This document shows, piece after piece, positions 8,800-18,911 of a stretch of DNA of 64,000 bases. Both the position numbers and the translations under genes were made by a program. The notes beneath the pieces were generated by a model. It was not told the DNA's origin. It worked only from the letters and a program-made list of their open reading frames with translations, and did not search any database. Within the stretch, counting starts at the first letter, position 1, and each line of letters starts with the position of its first letter. The stretch is from Roseateles puraquae (GTDB lineage: Bacteria; Pseudomonadota; Gammaproteobacteria; Burkholderiales; Burkholderiaceae_C): assembly GCF_002205845.1 (NCBI RefSeq), contig NZ_NISI01000018.1:1-64000 (forward strand), written 5' to 3'.

Positions 8800-10305
8800 A
8801 TGAACACCCCTCACCGAGATCCCGCCATCGAGACTGCCGTCGACCGTGCGGCGCGACTGCAGCAGCTGGTGGCCGCGCTGGCGCCGGTGCTGCCCGCCCA
8901 TGCGCTGCTCTACCAACCCGAGCAGACGACGCCCTACGAATGCGACGGCCTGACGGCCTACCGGCAGCGCCCCCTGGCCGTGGCCCTGCCCGAGACCGAG
9001 GCCCAGGTGGCCGGCGTGCTCAAGGCCTGCCACCGCCTGGGCGTGCCGGTGGTGGCGCGCGGCGCGGGCACCGGGCTGTCGGGCGGCGCGATGCCGCATG
9101 AGGCCGGGCTCACGCTGGCGCTGGCCCGCTTCAACCAGATCGTGGCCATCGACCCGCTGGCCCGCACGGCTCGCGTGCAGTGCGGCGTGCGCAACCTGGC
9201 GATCAGCGAGGCGGCAGCGGCGCATGGCCTGTACTACGCGCCCGACCCCAGCAGCCAGATCGCCTGCAGCATCGGCGGCAACATCGCCGAGAACTCCGGC
9301 GGCGTGCACTGCCTGAAGTACGGCCTCACGCTGCACAACGTGCTGCGGGTGCGCGGCTACACGGTCGAGGGCGAGCCGGTGGAGTTCGGCAGCGAGGCGC
9401 TGGATGCCGCGGGCCTGGACCTGCTGGCCCTGGTGGTGGGCAGCGAGGGCATGCTGGCGGTGGTCACCGAGGTCACCGTCAAGCTCGTGCCCAAGCCGCA
9501 GCTGGCGCGCTGCGTGATGGCCAGCTTCGACGACGTGCGCAAGGCCGGCGACGCGGTCGCAGCCATCATCGCGGCCGGCATCATCCCGGCGGGCCTGGAG
9601 ATGATGGACAAGCCGATGACCGCCGCGGTGGAGGACTTCGTGCACGCCGGCTACGACCTCGACGCCGAAGCCATCCTGCTGTGCGAGAGCGACGGCACGC
9701 CGGAAGAGGTCGCCGAGGAGATCGCCCGCATGGAGGCGGTGCTGCAGGCCAGCGGCGCGACCCGCTGCCAGGTCAGCGTCGACGAAGCCCAGCGCCTGAA
9801 GTTCTGGAGCGGCCGCAAGAACGCGTTCCCGGCGAGCGGTCGCATCAGCCCCGACTACATGTGCATGGACTCCACCATCCCGCGCAAGCACCTCGCCACC
9901 ATCCTGCTCGACATCCAGCAGATGGAAAAGAAGTACGGCCTGCGCTGCGCCAACGTGTTCCATGCCGGCGACGGCAACCTGCATCCGCTGATCCTGTTCG
10001 ATGCCAATGACCCCGACGAGCTGCACCGCTGCGAGCTGTTCGGGGCCGAGATCCTGGAGCGCAGCGTGGCCCTGGGCGGTACCGTGACGGGCGAGCATGG
10101 CGTGGGCGTTGAAAAGCTCAACTCCATGTGCGTGCAGTTCAGCCCGGCAGAGCGCGAGCAGATGCTCGCCCTGAAGGCCGCCTTCGACCCCGCCGGCACC
10201 CTCAACCCCGGCAAGCAGATCCCGACGCTCAACCGCTGTGCCGAGTACGGCCGCATGCATGTGAAGCGCGGCCTGCTGGCCTTTCCCGAGCTGGAGCGGT
10301 TTTGA
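8800..10305 (+). CDS. glcD: Glycolate oxidase FAD-binding subunit GlcD
   Basis: 501 aa. Oxidises glycolate (or D-lactate) to glyoxylate as part of the GlcDEF complex at the inner membrane. The N-terminal PCMH-type FAD domain has PVVARGAGTGLSGGA and the GGNIAENSGG segment (about residues 155-170). The C-terminal FAD-oxidase domain ends with VFHAGDGNLHP, GEHGVGVEK and FDPAGTLNPGK, all characteristic of GlcD. The start is ATG 8800; its TGA overlaps the TTG start of glcE. Length and motifs agree with the family. Confidence 0.95.
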   Translation: MNTPHRDPAIETAVDRAARLQQLVAALAPVLPAHALLYQPEQTTPYECDGLTAYRQRPLAVALPETEAQVAGVLKACHRLGVPVVARGAGTGLSGGAMPHEAGLTLALARFNQIVAIDPLARTARVQCGVRNLAISEAAAAHGLYYAPDPSSQIACSIGGNIAENSGGVHCLKYGLTLHNVLRVRGYTVEGEPVEFGSEALDAAGLDLLALVVGSEGMLAVVTEVTVKLVPKPQLARCVMASFDDVRKAGDAVAAIIAAGIIPAGLEMMDKPMTAAVEDFVHAGYDLDAEAILLCESDGTPEEVAEEIARMEAVLQASGATRCQVSVDEAQRLKFWSGRKNAFPASGRISPDYMCMDSTIPRKHLATILLDIQQMEKKYGLRCANVFHAGDGNLHPLILFDANDPDELHRCELFGAEILERSVALGGTVTGEHGVGVEKLNSMCVQFSPAEREQMLALKAAFDPAGTLNPGKQIPTLNRCAEYGRMHVKRGLLAFPELERF

Positions 10306-11393
10306 ACCTGGCCGACCTGCAATCCCGCATCCAGGACGCCGGTCGTGCCGGCATGCCGCTGCGCATCACCGGCCACGGCAGCAAGGACTTCTACGGTGGC
10401 CCGCTGCAGGGCGAGACGCTGTCCACGCTGGCGCTCGCTGGCGTGACGGCCTACGAACCGTCGGAGCTCTACATCAGCGTCCTGGCCGGCACGCCGCTGA
10501 TGCAGGTGGAGAACCTGCTGGCCCAGCAGCGCCAGCGCCTGGCCTTCCAGCCGCCCCGTTTCGTGGGCGCGGGCGACGGCCGGGGCACGGTGGGCGGCAT
10601 GGTGGCCGCAGGGCTGTCGGGCCCGACGCGCGCGGCGCTGGGCTCGGTGCGCGACCATGTGCTGGGCGCCGTGCTGATCAATGGCCAGGGCGAGCTGCTG
10701 AGCTTCGGCGGCACCGTGATGAAGAACGTCGCGGGCTTTGACGTCAGCCGTGTGCTGGCCGGCTCGATGGGGCAGCTGGGCCTGATCACCGAGGTGACGC
10801 TGAAGGTGTTGCCGTGGCCGGCCGCATCGGCCACGCTGCGCTTCGAGTTCGACCAGCCCGCGGCCCTCAAGGCCATCAACACCTGGGGCGGCCAGCCCCT
10901 GCCCATCGAAGCCAGCGCCTGGTGGGACGGCGCCCTGCTGCTGCGCCTGGCCGGTGCCGACGCGGCGGTGGGCGCGGCCTGCCGCAAGCTCGGGGGCGAC
11001 GTGATTCCGGCCGAGCTCGCCGAGCCCTTCTGGACCGGCCTGCGCGACCAGACCGACGAGTTCTTCGTCGGCGCCGAGCGCGCGGTGGCCGGCGGCGCGC
11101 GTCTGTGGCGGCTGTCGCTGCCCAGCACGGCGCCTGAGCTCAAGCTGCACGGCGAGCAGCTCATCGAATGGGGCGGCGCGCAGCGCTGGGTGGTCACGCC
11201 CATGGAGCCGCTTGCCGTGCGCGAGGCCGCGGCCAGCGTGGGCGGCCACGCCACGCTCTTCCGCGCGCTGGACAAGTCCGCGGGCGCCTTTGCACCGCTG
11301 TCCGCTCCGCTGGCGGCCATTCATCGCCGGCTCAAGGCCAGCTTCGACCCGCACGGCGTCTTCAACCCGGGGCGCCTGTATGCAGACCTCTGA
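10302..11393 (+). CDS. glcE: Glycolate oxidase FAD-binding subunit GlcE
   Basis: 363 aa. Second FAD-binding subunit, shorter than GlcD. Motifs include PLRITGHGSKDFYGG near the N-terminus, GDGRGTVGGMVAAGLSGP (FAD domain) and the terminal FDPHGVFNPGRLYADL. No ATG exists before the conserved N-terminal ADLQSRIQDA helix; the start is TTG 10302, which overlaps the glcD stop as TTGA and gives MNLADLQSRIQ. The same frame continues upstream but only as an out-of-frame reading of glcD. The 3' end overlaps the following methyltransferase gene by 14 nt. Confidence 0.92.
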   Translation: MNLADLQSRIQDAGRAGMPLRITGHGSKDFYGGPLQGETLSTLALAGVTAYEPSELYISVLAGTPLMQVENLLAQQRQRLAFQPPRFVGAGDGRGTVGGMVAAGLSGPTRAALGSVRDHVLGAVLINGQGELLSFGGTVMKNVAGFDVSRVLAGSMGQLGLITEVTLKVLPWPAASATLRFEFDQPAALKAINTWGGQPLPIEASAWWDGALLLRLAGADAAVGAACRKLGGDVIPAELAEPFWTGLRDQTDEFFVGAERAVAGGARLWRLSLPSTAPELKLHGEQLIEWGGAQRWVVTPMEPLAVREAAASVGGHATLFRALDKSAGAFAPLSAPLAAIHRRLKASFDPHGVFNPGRLYADL

Positions 11394-12042
11394 CAACGTC
11401 GCCCGCGTCATGCCCCGCTACTACGCCCAGCGGGCCGCAGAGTACGAGCGCGTGTTCGACAAGCCTCACCGCCAGCCCGACATCGCCGCCCTCAAGGCCT
11501 GGCTGCGAGCGCAGTTCGCCGGCCGCCGCGTGCTGGAAGTGGCCACGGGCACGGGCTTCTGGCTGCCCGAGGCCACGGCTGAGGCCACGGCCTGGCTGGG
11601 CACGGACATCAACCCCGAGGTGCTTGCCCTCGCGCGTGAGAAGGCGCTGGACTTCGACCGCGTCAGCTTCCAGATCGCGGATGCCTATGCCTTGCCCGCC
11701 AGCCTCGCCGCATGCCGCTTCGATGCCGCGTTTGCGGGGCTGTGGTTCTCGCATGTGCCCGTGTCGCGCCGTGCGGCCTGGCTGGCCCAGCTGCAGGCCT
11801 GCCTCGCGCCGGGCGCGCGCGTCGTGCTGATCGACAACCGCTATGTCGCCGGTGACAGCACGCCCATCGTGCGTGTTGATGACGAAGGCAACGGCTTCCA
11901 GCAGCGGCAGTTGTCCGACGGCAGCACGCACGAGGTGCTGAAGAACTTCCCGACCGCTGCCGAATTCGAGGCCCTGCTGCCTGGGCGGCGCTTCGAGTTC
12001 CGCGAACTCGACTACTTCTGGACCCTGGTCTTCGAGGCCTGA
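11380..12042 (+). CDS. Class I SAM-dependent methyltransferase inside the glc operon
   Basis: 220 aa. A Rossmann-type methyltransferase: motif I VLEVATGTGFW (about residues 47-57), motif II region WLGTDINPEVL, and a later RFDAAFAGLWFSHVP and VVLIDNR. Substrate not deducible; the small fold resembles methyltransferase_11/25 members. It sits between glcE and glcF, with a start codon (ATG 11380) 14 nt inside glcE and only 9 nt before glcF, so it is clearly co-transcribed with the glycolate oxidase genes. Whether it modifies a small molecule or protein linked to glycolate use is unknown. Confidence 0.85.
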   Translation: MQTSDNVARVMPRYYAQRAAEYERVFDKPHRQPDIAALKAWLRAQFAGRRVLEVATGTGFWLPEATAEATAWLGTDINPEVLALAREKALDFDRVSFQIADAYALPASLAACRFDAAFAGLWFSHVPVSRRAAWLAQLQACLAPGARVVLIDNRYVAGDSTPIVRVDDEGNGFQQRQLSDGSTHEVLKNFPTAAEFEALLPGRRFEFRELDYFWTLVFEA

Positions 12043-12051
12043 CGCCTGCGC

Positions 12052-13302
12052 ATGCAAACGACCCTCGCTCCTGAATTCACCGGCACCCGCGATGGCACCG
12101 AGGCCGAGGCCATCCTGCGCCGCTGCGTGCACTGCGGCTTCTGCACTGCCACCTGCCCGACTTACCAGCTGCTGGGCGATGAACTCGACGGCCCGCGTGG
12201 CCGCATCTACCTCATCAAGCAGGTGCTCGAAGGCGCCACACCCACTCGCGAGACGCAAGTCCACCTGGACCGCTGCCTGACCTGCCGCAATTGCGAGACC
12301 ACCTGCCCGTCAGGCGTCGAGTACGGCCGGCTCGTGGACATCGGCCGCCGTGTGGTGGACGCCAAGGTCGAGCGCCCGTCAGGCGAGCGGCGCGTGCGGT
12401 GGCTGCTGAAGGAGGGCCTGACCTCGCCGCTCTTCAAGCCCGCGATGAAGCTGGGCCAGGCGCTGCGCCCGTTGGTGCCCGCGTCGCTCAAGGACAAGGT
12501 ACCCGCCAAGGCGCCACCCACCGCCCACGACTGGCCCACCCGGCAGCTCAACCGCAAGGTGGCCCTGCTGCTCGGCTGCGTGCAGCCGGCCATGGCGCCC
12601 AACATCAACAGCGCGACGGCCCGCGTGCTGGACGCCGCCGGCATCCAGACCGTCGTGGCCGATGGCGCCGGCTGCTGTGGGGCCATCCGCGAGCACCTGG
12701 GTGACCATGAGGCGGCACTGAATGACATGCGCCGCAACATCGACGCCTGGTGGCCGCTGGTGTCGGGCCACGGCGAGCGTGTCGAGGCGCTGGTGATGAA
12801 TGCCTCGGGCTGCGGCGTCATCGTCAAGGACTATGCGCATCTGCTCAGCGCAGACCCGGCCTATGCCGACAAGGCCGCGCGCATCAGCGAGGTCACGCGT
12901 GACCTGAGCGAGCTGCTGCCCAGCCTTGTCCCCGCACTCAAGTCACGCCTGAAGGCCAAGCCCGGCAGCCTGGCCTACCACCCGCCGTGCACGTTGCAGC
13001 ACGGCCAGCAGCTGCGCGGCGGCGTGGAGGCGTCGTTGCGCGAGCTGGGCTTCACCATCGGCTGCGCACCGAACGACAGCCACCTGTGCTGCGGCTCGGC
13101 CGGCACCTACTCGGTGCTGCAGCCCGAGCTGTCCAAGCAATTGCGCGACCGCAAGCTGGCGGCACTGGCGCCACTGCAGGCCGAGCAGATCGTGTCCGCC
13201 AACATCGGTTGCATCCAGCACCTGCAAAGCGGCACGGCGCAGCCGGTGCGGCATTGGGTGGAGGTGCTGGACGACGCCTTGCGTGGGGTGAGCGGCGGCT
13301 GA
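12052..13302 (+). CDS. glcF: Glycolate oxidase iron-sulfur subunit GlcF
   Basis: 416 aa. Carries electrons from the GlcD/GlcE flavins to the quinone pool. Two 4Fe-4S ferredoxin motifs are present, CVHCGFCTATCP (about residues 25-36) and CLTCRNCETTCP (about 74-85). Two CCG-type domains follow, with GAGCCGA and LCCGSAGTYS. These match GlcF in length and order. ATG 12052 lies 9 nt after the methyltransferase stop. The gene ends 5 nt from the convergent chemotaxis receptor gene. Confidence 0.95.
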   Translation: MQTTLAPEFTGTRDGTEAEAILRRCVHCGFCTATCPTYQLLGDELDGPRGRIYLIKQVLEGATPTRETQVHLDRCLTCRNCETTCPSGVEYGRLVDIGRRVVDAKVERPSGERRVRWLLKEGLTSPLFKPAMKLGQALRPLVPASLKDKVPAKAPPTAHDWPTRQLNRKVALLLGCVQPAMAPNINSATARVLDAAGIQTVVADGAGCCGAIREHLGDHEAALNDMRRNIDAWWPLVSGHGERVEALVMNASGCGVIVKDYAHLLSADPAYADKAARISEVTRDLSELLPSLVPALKSRLKAKPGSLAYHPPCTLQHGQQLRGGVEASLRELGFTIGCAPNDSHLCCGSAGTYSVLQPELSKQLRDRKLAALAPLQAEQIVSANIGCIQHLQSGTAQPVRHWVEVLDDALRGVSGG

Positions 13303-13307
13303 GCCGC

Positions 13308-14849
13308 TCAGGTCTTGAACGCCGACACCAGCCGCACCAGTTCCTCGGCCTGGCTCTTCAGGCTCTCGGCGGCGGCGGCGCTTTCTTCGACGAGGGCGGC
13401 GTTCTGCTGGGTGGCTTGGTCCATCTGCGTGATGGCCTGGCCGACCTGGCTCACGCCGGTGCTCTGCTCGCGGCTCGCGGCGCTGATCTCGCGCACGATC
13501 AGCGCCACGCGGCCGATGGCCTCGACCACCTGGTCCATGGTCTGACCGGCCTGGTTGACCAGGGCCGAGCCTTGCTCCACCCGCTCGACGCTGTCGCCGA
13601 TCAGGGCCTTGATCTCCTTGGCGGCTTCGGCGCTGCGCTGCGCGAGCATGCGCACTTCGCTGGCCACGACGGCAAAGCCGCGGCCCTGCTCGCCAGCGCG
13701 GGCGGCCTCGACGGCTGCATTCAGCGCCAGGATGTTGGTCTGGAAGGCGATGGCGTCGATGGTGCCGATGATGTCGGCGATCTTGCGCGAGCTCTCCTCG
13801 ATGCCCTTCATGCGCTGCACCGCCTCGCTGACCACCGCGCCGCCCTGTCGGGCGACTTCGCTGGCGGTGTGGGCGAGCTGGTCGGCTTCACCGGCGTTGT
13901 CGGCATTGAGCTTGACGGTCGCAGACAGCTCCTCCATCGACGCCGCCGTCTGTTGGATGGCGCTGGCTTGCTGCTCGGTGCGTGAGGACAGGTCGTTGCT
14001 GCCCATCGAGATCTCGGAACTGGCGGTGGCCACGCCATTGGCGTTGTCGCGCACCGAGCCCACCAGGTGGCGCAGCGAGTGCTGCATCTGCGACAGCGCG
14101 TGGGTCAGTTGGGCCGTTTCGTCTTGGCCGGAGGAGCGGATCTCGCGCGACAGGTCACCCTGGCCGACTTCCTCAGCGGCATGGATGGCCTCGCGCAGCG
14201 GCGCCACGACCGAACGCGTGATCAGCCAGGCTGCGGCCACGCCGAGGCTGAGGCAGGCGATGGCGATGACCAGCATCTGCATCTGCGTGCGACGCGCCTC
14301 GTCCATGAACTGCTGGGTCTCGTTGCGCACGCGCTCGCCCTGGAAATCGGCCATGCGGCTGATGGCGGCGACATAGGTTTCGGAGGCCGGCCGCATCTTG
14401 CCTTCCAGCGTCTGCAGTGCGGCCTCGGCCTCGCCCGCCTTGAGCTGCGCGAACACCTGGTTGCGGATGTCGATGTAGGCCTTGCGGGAGGCGGCAATGT
14501 CGTCGAGCAGGGCCTTGCCCTTGTCGCTGTCGACGGACTTCGTCAGGCTTTCCTGCAACTCGTTGATCTTGGCGCTGGTGGCCTTGATGAGTGGCGAGAA
14601 GAACTCGGCCACCGGGCCGGACCCGCCCGCGCGCGCCACGGCGTCCGTCCGTGTGACGTTCAGCTGGGTCTGGGTGCGCCAGTCCTGGGCAAGGTCCTGG
14701 CGGCGTTGGAGTTCCACCAGGGTGTCGATGCGCGGGCCGACCGTGCCGATCTGGCGGTAGCTCAGCCCCAGCGCCAGGGCCAGCAGCAGCAGCACCAGCC
14801 CGAAGCCGAGGCCCAGCCGGGTGCCGATCCTGAGTGATTGCATCTTCAT
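13308..14849 (-). CDS. Methyl-accepting chemotaxis protein
   Basis: 513 aa. N-terminal transmembrane helix (about residues 10-32), periplasmic four-helix-bundle-like sensor of about 155 residues, second helix (about 190-210), HAMP domain, then a long cytoplasmic coiled coil. The signalling tip contains [22 protein letters not shown] and [24 protein letters not shown], the invariant MCP hairpin. It would signal through CheW/CheA; the ligand is unknown. The start ATG 14849 is preceded by GGAGAC; an in-frame extension upstream lacks membrane-protein character. No chemotaxis gene flanks it, so it is an orphan receptor. Confidence 0.93.
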   Translation of the reverse strand: MKMQSLRIGTRLGLGFGLVLLLLALALGLSYRQIGTVGPRIDTLVELQRRQDLAQDWRTQTQLNVTRTDAVARAGGSGPVAEFFSPLIKATSAKINELQESLTKSVDSDKGKALLDDIAASRKAYIDIRNQVFAQLKAGEAEAALQTLEGKMRPASETYVAAISRMADFQGERVRNETQQFMDEARRTQMQMLVIAIACLSLGVAAAWLITRSVVAPLREAIHAAEEVGQGDLSREIRSSGQDETAQLTHALSQMQHSLRHLVGSVRDNANGVATASSEISMGSNDLSSRTEQQASAIQQTAASMEELSATVKLNADNAGEADQLAHTASEVARQGGAVVSEAVQRMKGIEESSRKIADIIGTIDAIAFQTNILALNAAVEAARAGEQGRGFAVVASEVRMLAQRSAEAAKEIKALIGDSVERVEQGSALVNQAGQTMDQVVEAIGRVALIVREISAASREQSTGVSQVGQAITQMDQATQQNAALVEESAAAAESLKSQAEELVRLVSAFKT

Positions 14850-14930
14850 CGCGTGTCTCCTAATCGAATGCCAACGCCGCGTGCTTCCATGAAGACCCGG
14901 CTGGTGTTCTCGGTGACTGACTCTAGCGAG

Positions 14931-14990
14931 GCTTGCTAAACGATGCAATCATGCATAAATGATAAAAACGATAATTGAGAACAACTTGGC
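14931..14990. promoter_or_regulatory. A/T-rich segment upstream of the chemotaxis receptor gene
   Basis: About 60 bp of low G+C sequence, rich in TAAA, ATAA and AAAA tracts, lies 80-140 bp upstream of the receptor ATG in a 239-bp gap between it and metK. A promoter or a nucleoid-protein binding site is likely, since adjacent sequence is much richer in G+C. I cannot assign a sigma factor confidently. Confidence 0.35.
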
Positions 14991-15032
14991 AGCCGAGTGG
15001 TGACGCTGAGTCCTGGCTTCGGCATGGCCATG

Positions 15033-15067
15033 AAAAAGCCCCCGAGGGCCGCGAGGCGTCGGGGGCT
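15033..15067 (-). terminator. Rho-independent terminator of metK
   Basis: On the minus strand, AGCCCCCGA and TCGGGGGCT form a 9-bp perfect stem around a 13-nt loop, followed by TTTT. It begins 22 nt after the metK stop codon. Arms are at 15059-15067 and 15037-15045 and the T run is at 15033-15036. The structure is a canonical intrinsic terminator. Confidence 0.85.
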
Positions 15068-15088
15068 GGGCGTGGGGCCGGGGCTGCG

Positions 15089-16270
15089 TTACAGGCCGGG
15101 TGCCTTGCGCAGGGCTGCCGCCTTGTCGGTGCGCTCCCACGTGAACTCGGGCTCTTCGCGGCCGAAGTGGCCGTAGGCGGCGGTCTTGGAGTAGATCGGG
15201 CGCAGCAGGTCGAGCATCTGGATGATGCCCTTGGGGCGCAGGTCGAAGTGCTCGTTCACCAGCTTGGCGATCTGATCGTCGGGGATGACGCCGGTGCCTT
15301 CGGTGTAGACGGTCACGTTCATCGGCTTGGCCACGCCGATGGCGTAGGCCACCTGCACCTGGCACTGGCGCGCCAGGCCTGCAGCCACCACGTTCTTGGC
15401 CACATAACGGGCCGCGTAGGCGGCGCTGCGGTCGACCTTGGACGGGTCCTTGCCGCTGAAGGCGCCACCGCCGTGCGGGCAGGCGCCGCCGTAGGTGTCG
15501 ACGATGATCTTGCGGCCGGTCAGGCCGCAGTCACCCTGCGGGCCGCCGATGACGAAGCGGCCGGTCGGGTTGATCAGGTACTTGGTGTCGGCCGTCAGCC
15601 ATTCCTTGGGCAGCACCGGCTTGATGATTTCCTCGCGCACCGCCTCGTAGAAGGCATCGGTCATGCGGTTGCCGAGCGAATACTCCGGCGCGTGCTGGGT
15701 GGAGAGCACGATGGTGTCGATGCTGTGCGGCTTGCCATCCACGTAGCGCATCGTGACCTGGCTCTTGGCGTCGGGGCGCAGGAAGGGCAGGCGGCCATCC
15801 TTGCGCAGCTGGGCCTGGCGCTCGACCAGCCGGTGCGCGTAGTAGATGGGCGCGGGCATCAGCTCGGGCGTCTCGTCGCAGGCGTAGCCGAACATCAGGC
15901 CCTGGTCGCCGGCACCGGTGTTGAGGTGGTCGTCGGAGGCGTGGTCGACGCCCTGGGCGATGTCGTTGCTCTGCTTGTCGTAGGCCACCAGCACCGCGCA
16001 GCCCTTGTAGTCGATGCCGTACTCGGTGTTGTCGTAGCCGATGCGCTTGATGGTGTCGCGCGCGACCTGGATGTAGTCGACGTGGGCGTTGGTGGTGATC
16101 TCGCCGGCCAGCACCACGAGGCCCGTGTTGCACAGGGTCTCGGCGGCCACGCGGGAGCGCGGGTCCTGCTCGAAGATCGCGTCCAGGATGGCGTCGGAAA
16201 TCTGGTCGGCCACCTTGTCGGGGTGTCCTTCCGAGACGGATTCAGACGTGAAGAGGAAATCGTTCGCCAC
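15089..16270 (-). CDS. metK: S-adenosylmethionine synthetase MetK
   Basis: 393 aa, normal length. Makes S-adenosylmethionine from methionine and ATP in the cytosol. The N-terminal [24 protein letters not shown] is the family hallmark. [21 protein letters not shown] (ATP-binding hexapeptide region) and [23 protein letters not shown] (P-loop-like GGGAFSGKD) are both intact. GTG 16270 is the start, with GGAG placed 7 nt before. It is divergent from the lpxL-like gene and ends at a strong terminator. Confidence 0.97.
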   Translation of the reverse strand: MANDFLFTSESVSEGHPDKVADQISDAILDAIFEQDPRSRVAAETLCNTGLVVLAGEITTNAHVDYIQVARDTIKRIGYDNTEYGIDYKGCAVLVAYDKQSNDIAQGVDHASDDHLNTGAGDQGLMFGYACDETPELMPAPIYYAHRLVERQAQLRKDGRLPFLRPDAKSQVTMRYVDGKPHSIDTIVLSTQHAPEYSLGNRMTDAFYEAVREEIIKPVLPKEWLTADTKYLINPTGRFVIGGPQGDCGLTGRKIIVDTYGGACPHGGGAFSGKDPSKVDRSAAYAARYVAKNVVAAGLARQCQVQVAYAIGVAKPMNVTVYTEGTGVIPDDQIAKLVNEHFDLRPKGIIQMLDLLRPIYSKTAAYGHFGREEPEFTWERTDKAAALRKAPGL

Positions 16271-16336
16271 TTTTAAACTCCGGTTGATGTGTTGGACGGC
16301 GTCGCCGTGGCTCCAGGAGGTGCGGCGAACGCTTTA

Positions 16337-16384
16337 GCGGGATTTGTGAATCGCCCCGCAAGTAGTTCAGTAACTCGGCGATTC
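16337..16384. promoter_or_regulatory. Competing inverted repeats between metK and the acyltransferase gene
   Basis: GAATCGCC at 16348-16355 and GGCGATTC at 16377-16384 form a perfect 8-bp inverted repeat. A second pairing, GCGGG at 16337-16341 with CCCGC at 16355-16359, would use the same left-hand sequence. The region is upstream of metK (minus strand) and ends 16 nt before the acyltransferase ATG. It could be an operator or a structured metK leader with alternative folds; no known SAM riboswitch class is recognisable by eye. Confidence 0.35.
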
Positions 16385-16400
16385 GCGCAGTATAAGAAAC

Positions 16401-17276
16401 ATGACCCAGCTCTTTCGCTTGTTTTCACGGCTGCCGCTGGCGCTTTTGCACGCATTGGGCGCCGTTCTGGGCTGGGTGGTGTATGCGGCCTCGCCAACCT
16501 ACCGACGGCGCTTTCAGGCCAACGTGGCGCAGGCCAGCATTCCCTGGCACGAGGCCCGGCCCGCGATCGCCGCGGCGGGTCGCATGACGGCGGAGCTGCC
16601 GTGGCTGTGGGTCGGGCAGCGCGGCAAGCCGCTGGGCCCGGCCTTGCAGTGGGATGGCGGCGAGCTCATCGAGCAGGCCCTGGCCCACAAGCGCGGGCTG
16701 GTGCTGCTCACGCCGCATCTGGGTTGCTTCGAAATCTGTGCCCAGGCCATCGCCGAGCGATTCACCACGCCTGAAGCGCCCATCACGGTGCTCTACCGGC
16801 CCGCGCGCCAGGCCGCGCTGCGGGAGGTGATGGCCGGCTCGCGCGAGCGCCCCGGCCTGGCCACGGCGCCCGCCTCGCTGGCTGGCGTGCGGCAGATGAT
16901 CCGCGCCCTGCGCCGCGGCGAGGTGATCGGCCTGCTGCCGGATCAGGTCCCGCCTGACGGCCTGGGCGTGTGGGCCCCGTTCTTCGGTCGACCGGCCTAC
17001 ACCATGACCCTGGCGGCGCGCCTGGTGCAGCAGACGGGCGCGGCGCTGCTGCTGATCTGGGGTGAGCGCCGGCCCGGTGGCGAGGGTTTCATCGTGCATG
17101 TGCTGCCAGCGCCGGATATCCCGGCCGATGCGCCCGCCGAGGCGGCCGCCACCGCGGTCAATGCCGCCATGGAAAGCCTGATTCGCCGCGCACCCGGGCA
17201 ATATCTCTGGGGTTATCACCGCTACAAGCAACCGCGCGGGCTCGACATCGGTGCGGCGCCCGATAATCCCGCATGA
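16401..17276 (+). CDS. Lipid A biosynthesis (LpxL/HtrB-type) acyltransferase
   Basis: 291 aa. Adds a secondary acyl chain to a lipid A precursor at the inner membrane. An N-terminal amphipathic/transmembrane helix (residues 8-30) is followed by the catalytic HX4E motif in LTPHLGCFE (about residues 111-119), then [23 protein letters not shown], the second conserved acyltransferase block. The order acyltransferase-dapF-DUF484-xerC is common in Betaproteobacteria. It could be LpxL or LpxM-like; the motif alone does not decide acyl-chain specificity. Confidence 0.88.
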   Translation: MTQLFRLFSRLPLALLHALGAVLGWVVYAASPTYRRRFQANVAQASIPWHEARPAIAAAGRMTAELPWLWVGQRGKPLGPALQWDGGELIEQALAHKRGLVLLTPHLGCFEICAQAIAERFTTPEAPITVLYRPARQAALREVMAGSRERPGLATAPASLAGVRQMIRALRRGEVIGLLPDQVPPDGLGVWAPFFGRPAYTMTLAARLVQQTGAALLLIWGERRPGGEGFIVHVLPAPDIPADAPAEAAATAVNAAMESLIRRAPGQYLWGYHRYKQPRGLDIGAAPDNPA

Positions 17277-17358
17277 TGAACATGCCCCCACGCTCCATGC
17301 GCTCGATGCCCCCCGAGAGCGCGCGTCAGTTCGTTCGGACAGCCGGGCAAGACTGACG

Positions 17359-18198
17359 ATGAAACTGCGCTTCACCAAGATGCACGGCGCCGGCAACGAT
17401 TTCGTTGTCATCGACGCCACGCGCGAGCCGTTTGCGCTGACGCCAGCCCAGATGCGCCTGCTGGGTGACCGCCGCTTCGGCGTGGGCTGCGACCAGATCC
17501 TGGTGATCGAGCCCGGCACCGATGCCGGCGCCGACTTCCGCTACCGGATCTTCAACAACACGGGCGACGAGGTGGAGCACTGCGGCAATGGCGCGCGCTG
17601 CTTCGTGCGCTACGTGGCCGACGCCGGCCTGTCCGACAAGCGCGAGATCCAGGTCGACACCATGAACCGCCGCCTGCTGCTGAAGCTGCAGGACGACGGG
17701 CGAGTGACGGTCAACATGGGCGCCCCGGTGTTTGACCACGCCGCCTTGCCCTTTGATGCCGGCCAACTGCAGCCGCGACACCTGAACGGCTTCGAGCTGT
17801 GGCCGGTGGAAGGCGTGGAGCTGGCCGTGCTGTCGATGGGCAACCCGCATGCGGTGCAGCGCGTGGACGATGTCGAGACTGCACCGGTGCTCACGCTCGG
17901 CCCGCGCATTGAGCAGCACGCGCGCTTCCCGCGGCGGGTCAATGCCGGCTTCATGCAGATCCTGGCGCGCGACCGTATCGCCTTGCGCGTGTACGAGCGT
18001 GATGCCGGCGAGACGCTGGCCTGCGGCACCGGTGCCTGTGCGGCCGTGGTGGCAGGCATCCGCCTCGGCTGGCTGGATGCGGCCGTGGAGGTGCAGACCC
18101 GTGGCGGCCTGTTGCGCATCGAATGGGCGGGTGGCGAGAACCCGGTGCTGATGACCGGCCCCGCAGTGAAAGTTTTTGACGGAGAGATCGAGCTGTGA
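17359..18198 (+). CDS. dapF: Diaminopimelate epimerase DapF
   Basis: 279 aa. Interconverts LL- and meso-diaminopimelate for lysine and peptidoglycan synthesis. The two catalytic cysteines are present: Cys75 in [12 protein letters not shown] and Cys222 in [12 protein letters not shown]. The N-terminus [19 protein letters not shown] is classical and fixes ATG 17359, although the frame is open for about 100 bp further upstream. The stop overlaps the GTG of the DUF484 gene. Confidence 0.97.
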   Translation: MKLRFTKMHGAGNDFVVIDATREPFALTPAQMRLLGDRRFGVGCDQILVIEPGTDAGADFRYRIFNNTGDEVEHCGNGARCFVRYVADAGLSDKREIQVDTMNRRLLLKLQDDGRVTVNMGAPVFDHAALPFDAGQLQPRHLNGFELWPVEGVELAVLSMGNPHAVQRVDDVETAPVLTLGPRIEQHARFPRRVNAGFMQILARDRIALRVYERDAGETLACGTGACAAVVAGIRLGWLDAAVEVQTRGGLLRIEWAGGENPVLMTGPAVKVFDGEIEL

Positions 18199-18911
18199 GT
18201 TCCAACCCGGCCGCGGATGCGGTGCAAGGCATCACCGAAACCGACATCGCCAACTACCTGGCGGCCACGCCCGGTTTCTTCGAGCGCCACGCCGCGCTGC
18301 TGGCGACCGTGCAATTGCAGCATCCGCATGGCGCCCGCGCCGTGTCGCTGCAGGAGCGCCAGGCGGAAATGTTGCGCGACAAGATCAAGGGCCTGGAGCT
18401 GCGCATCATCGACATGATCCGCAACGGCCAGGACAACGTCGCCATCGCCGACCGCCTGCACCGCTGGACCCTGGCCGTCATGCGCGCTGCGGGCGCGCCG
18501 GCTGAACTGCCGGAGGTGCTGCTGCGCGAGTTGCGCCATCAATTCATGATCCCGCAGGCCAGCCTGCGGCTGTGGGGCGTGGCGGCGGCTTTCGAAAAGG
18601 CCGAATACGCCGCCGCCGTGAGTGCGGATGTGAAGAGCTTCGCCTCCAGCCTCAGCCAGCCGTACTGCGGCGTCAATTCGGGCTTCGAGGCGGCACGCTG
18701 GCTGGGCTTGAGCGAAAGCGGTGGCACGGCCACGTCGCTGGCCCTCATCCCGCTGCACCAGCCCGGCGTGCTGGACGACAAGCCCTTTGGTCTGCTGGTG
18801 CTCGGCTCGCCCGACCCCACCCGCTACACGGCCGAAATGGGCACCGACTTCCTCACCCGCGTCGGCGAGATCGCCAGCGCGGGCCTCGCTGGCCTGCTGG
18901 CCACGGCATGA
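18195..18911 (+). CDS. DUF484 family protein
   Basis: 238 aa with a GAF-like fold. N-terminal [44 protein letters not shown] is the DUF484 signature; the central part includes a helix with coiled-coil character ([22 protein letters not shown]). Function is unknown; the gene lies between dapF and xerC in many Proteobacteria, matching E. coli yigA. The start is GTG 18195 (overlapping dapF TGA) and the stop overlaps xerC ATG, so translation is coupled on both sides. Confidence 0.9.
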   Translation: MSSNPAADAVQGITETDIANYLAATPGFFERHAALLATVQLQHPHGARAVSLQERQAEMLRDKIKGLELRIIDMIRNGQDNVAIADRLHRWTLAVMRAAGAPAELPEVLLRELRHQFMIPQASLRLWGVAAAFEKAEYAAAVSADVKSFASSLSQPYCGVNSGFEAARWLGLSESGGTATSLALIPLHQPGVLDDKPFGLLVLGSPDPTRYTAEMGTDFLTRVGEIASAGLAGLLATA

